Positions 6,078 through 6,447 of a DNA stretch of 6,447 bases are shown here, piece after piece. The stretch's first letter is position 1. Every line of letters starts with the position of its first letter. Origin of the DNA: JBAXEO01 sp964541375 (GTDB taxonomy: Bacteria; Actinomycetota; Coriobacteriia; Anaerosomatales; JAAXUF01); the NCBI GenBank assembly GCA_964541375.1, contig CAZIPT010000093.1:1-6447 (forward strand). The letters run 5' to 3'. The position numbers and the translations under genes are program-made. The notes below the pieces were generated by a model. It saw nothing but the letters and a program-made list of their open reading frames with translations, searched no databases and had not been told where the DNA came from.

Positions 6078-6219
6078 TCGATACATCTTAGGCGCAAACT
6101 ACTTGGGCAGCGCGCCCGAAGTCGCCTCAACCAAGCACCACCCAGTCGCCGTTTCGCGTCCGGCAACGCAGGCGGATGCTCTTGTTGACTGCGGCATCAT
6201 CCGTCGTGCCGAGCGTACG

Positions 6220-6249
6220 GGGGCCCGCCACCCTTCGGTGACGGGCCCC
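6220..6249 (-). terminator. GC-rich hairpin terminator after the upstream secreted-protein gene
   Basis: On the minus strand GGGGCCCGTCACC pairs with GGTGGCGGGCCCC around the loop GAAG. This is a 13-bp stem with a single G-T wobble, starting 22 bases after the TAG at 6272-6274. No T-run follows (the next bases are CGTACG), which is common for terminators in high-GC actinobacteria. The stem is nearly symmetric, but no gene points at it from the other side. It separates the upstream gene from the operon that starts at 6033. Confidence 0.75.
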
Positions 6250-6271
6250 GTCTGGTTCGATCTGCTCGCGG

Positions 6272-6447
6272 CTACGGCCAGTAAGGCGCCGTCGCCGAGT
6301 GTGCGCCGCTCGCACAGTTGTCGTTGCAGCTTTGCCCTGTCGAGAAGCTGGTGTTGGCAGCGACGACCTTGTAGCCCTCCAGGCCTACCTGAGCCGGATC
6401 CGAGTACGGCAGCGCATCGACGGTCTCGGTCGTGGTTCCGCCCGCGG
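6272..6447 (-). CDS. C-terminal end of a probably exported Ser/Thr-rich protein
   Basis: The last 57 residues of a gene that begins outside the window: AGGTTTETVDALPYSDPAQ at the edge, then VGLEGYKVVAANTSFSTGQ, and an end reading CNDNCASGAHSATAPYWP before TAG. The tail is rich in Ala, Ser, Thr and Gly and carries C40-x3-C44 (numbered from the window edge), which could form a disulfide outside the cell. The style suits a surface or pilin-like secreted protein, but no family can be assigned from this piece and the signal peptide is not visible. The reading frame is supported by the stop followed at once by a strong hairpin terminator. The Ser/Thr/Ala/Pro-rich end is the type of sequence PMT-like enzymes O-glycosylate in actinobacteria, so it is a possible acceptor, by inference. 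Confidence 0.65.
   Translation of the reverse strand, partial: AGGTTTETVDALPYSDPAQVGLEGYKVVAANTSFSTGQSCNDNCASGAHSATAPYWP

Larger units (their letters stand above)
6034..6219. other. Intergenic leader of the oxidoreductase operon
   Basis: About 190 bases between the terminator and the TTG start. It must contain the operon promoter if the upstream hairpin terminates transcription. The best -10-like hexamer on the minus strand is TAAGAT (6085-6090), but no good -35 lies 16-19 bases upstream. The repeats at 6046-6077 lie between it and the start codon. No gene is seen here. Confidence 0.45.

Noticed and set aside
6079..6088. CGATACATCT shared with the opposite strand near 329-345 as a common regulatory site
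   Set aside because: A shared 10-mer is expected many times by chance in both strands of a window this size, and the flanks do not align without gaps.
6085..6090. TAAGAT as a -10 element for the operon
   Set aside because: It matches four of six consensus positions but no acceptable -35 hexamer lies at proper spacing, so it is not listed as a promoter.
6240..6275. GGTTCGATC resembling a tRNA T-loop
   Set aside because: No matching acceptor stem, anticodon stem or D-loop surrounds it, and it lies in the spacer between stop codon and terminator hairpin.

Overview
The window is about 60% GC by eye, with genes packed on one strand, GTG and TTG starts, and a dolichyl-phosphate-mannose-type (PMT/GT39) glycosyltransferase. 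I infer a high-GC bacterium, most plausibly a member of the Actinomycetota, but no single gene proves this. Every supported gene is on the minus strand, so transcription runs from high to low coordinates. I see no CRISPR array, insertion sequence, tRNA, rRNA or recognisable defence system.

Layout in transcription order. (1) 6447-6272: the C-terminal end of a Ser/Thr/Ala-rich, probably exported protein whose start lies outside the window, followed by a strong GC-rich hairpin at 6249-6220 that probably ends its transcript. (2) 6033-843: a four-gene group. It starts with a FAD-dependent amine-oxidase-fold oxidoreductase (TTG start). After about 350 bases that hold only a doubtful small ORF comes a single-pass membrane-anchored protein with degenerate UPF0489/arginase-fold-like motifs. 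A polytopic PMT-type glycosyltransferase overlaps its stop by 4 bp (GTGA). A radical SAM protein with extra C-terminal cysteines follows. (3) 842-142: about 700 bases with no convincing intact gene. It holds a possible frameshifted coding remnant, then an AT-rich patch and small dyads upstream of (4) 141-1: the N-terminus of a secreted protein with a clear signal peptide, cut by the window edge.

How they may work together. PMT-family enzymes move a sugar from a polyprenyl-phosphate donor to an acceptor outside the membrane. The neighbouring oxidoreductase belongs to a family often found with cell-surface polysaccharide and glycosyltransferase genes. The anchored protein is predicted to place its soluble domain outside, at the same face. 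The radical SAM enzyme would act in the cytoplasm on a lipid, sugar or peptide precursor. The set reads as a small cell-envelope glycoconjugate module flanked by genes for exported proteins that might be acceptors. The common pathway is inference: only the family assignments of the oxidoreductase, PMT and radical SAM genes are well supported.
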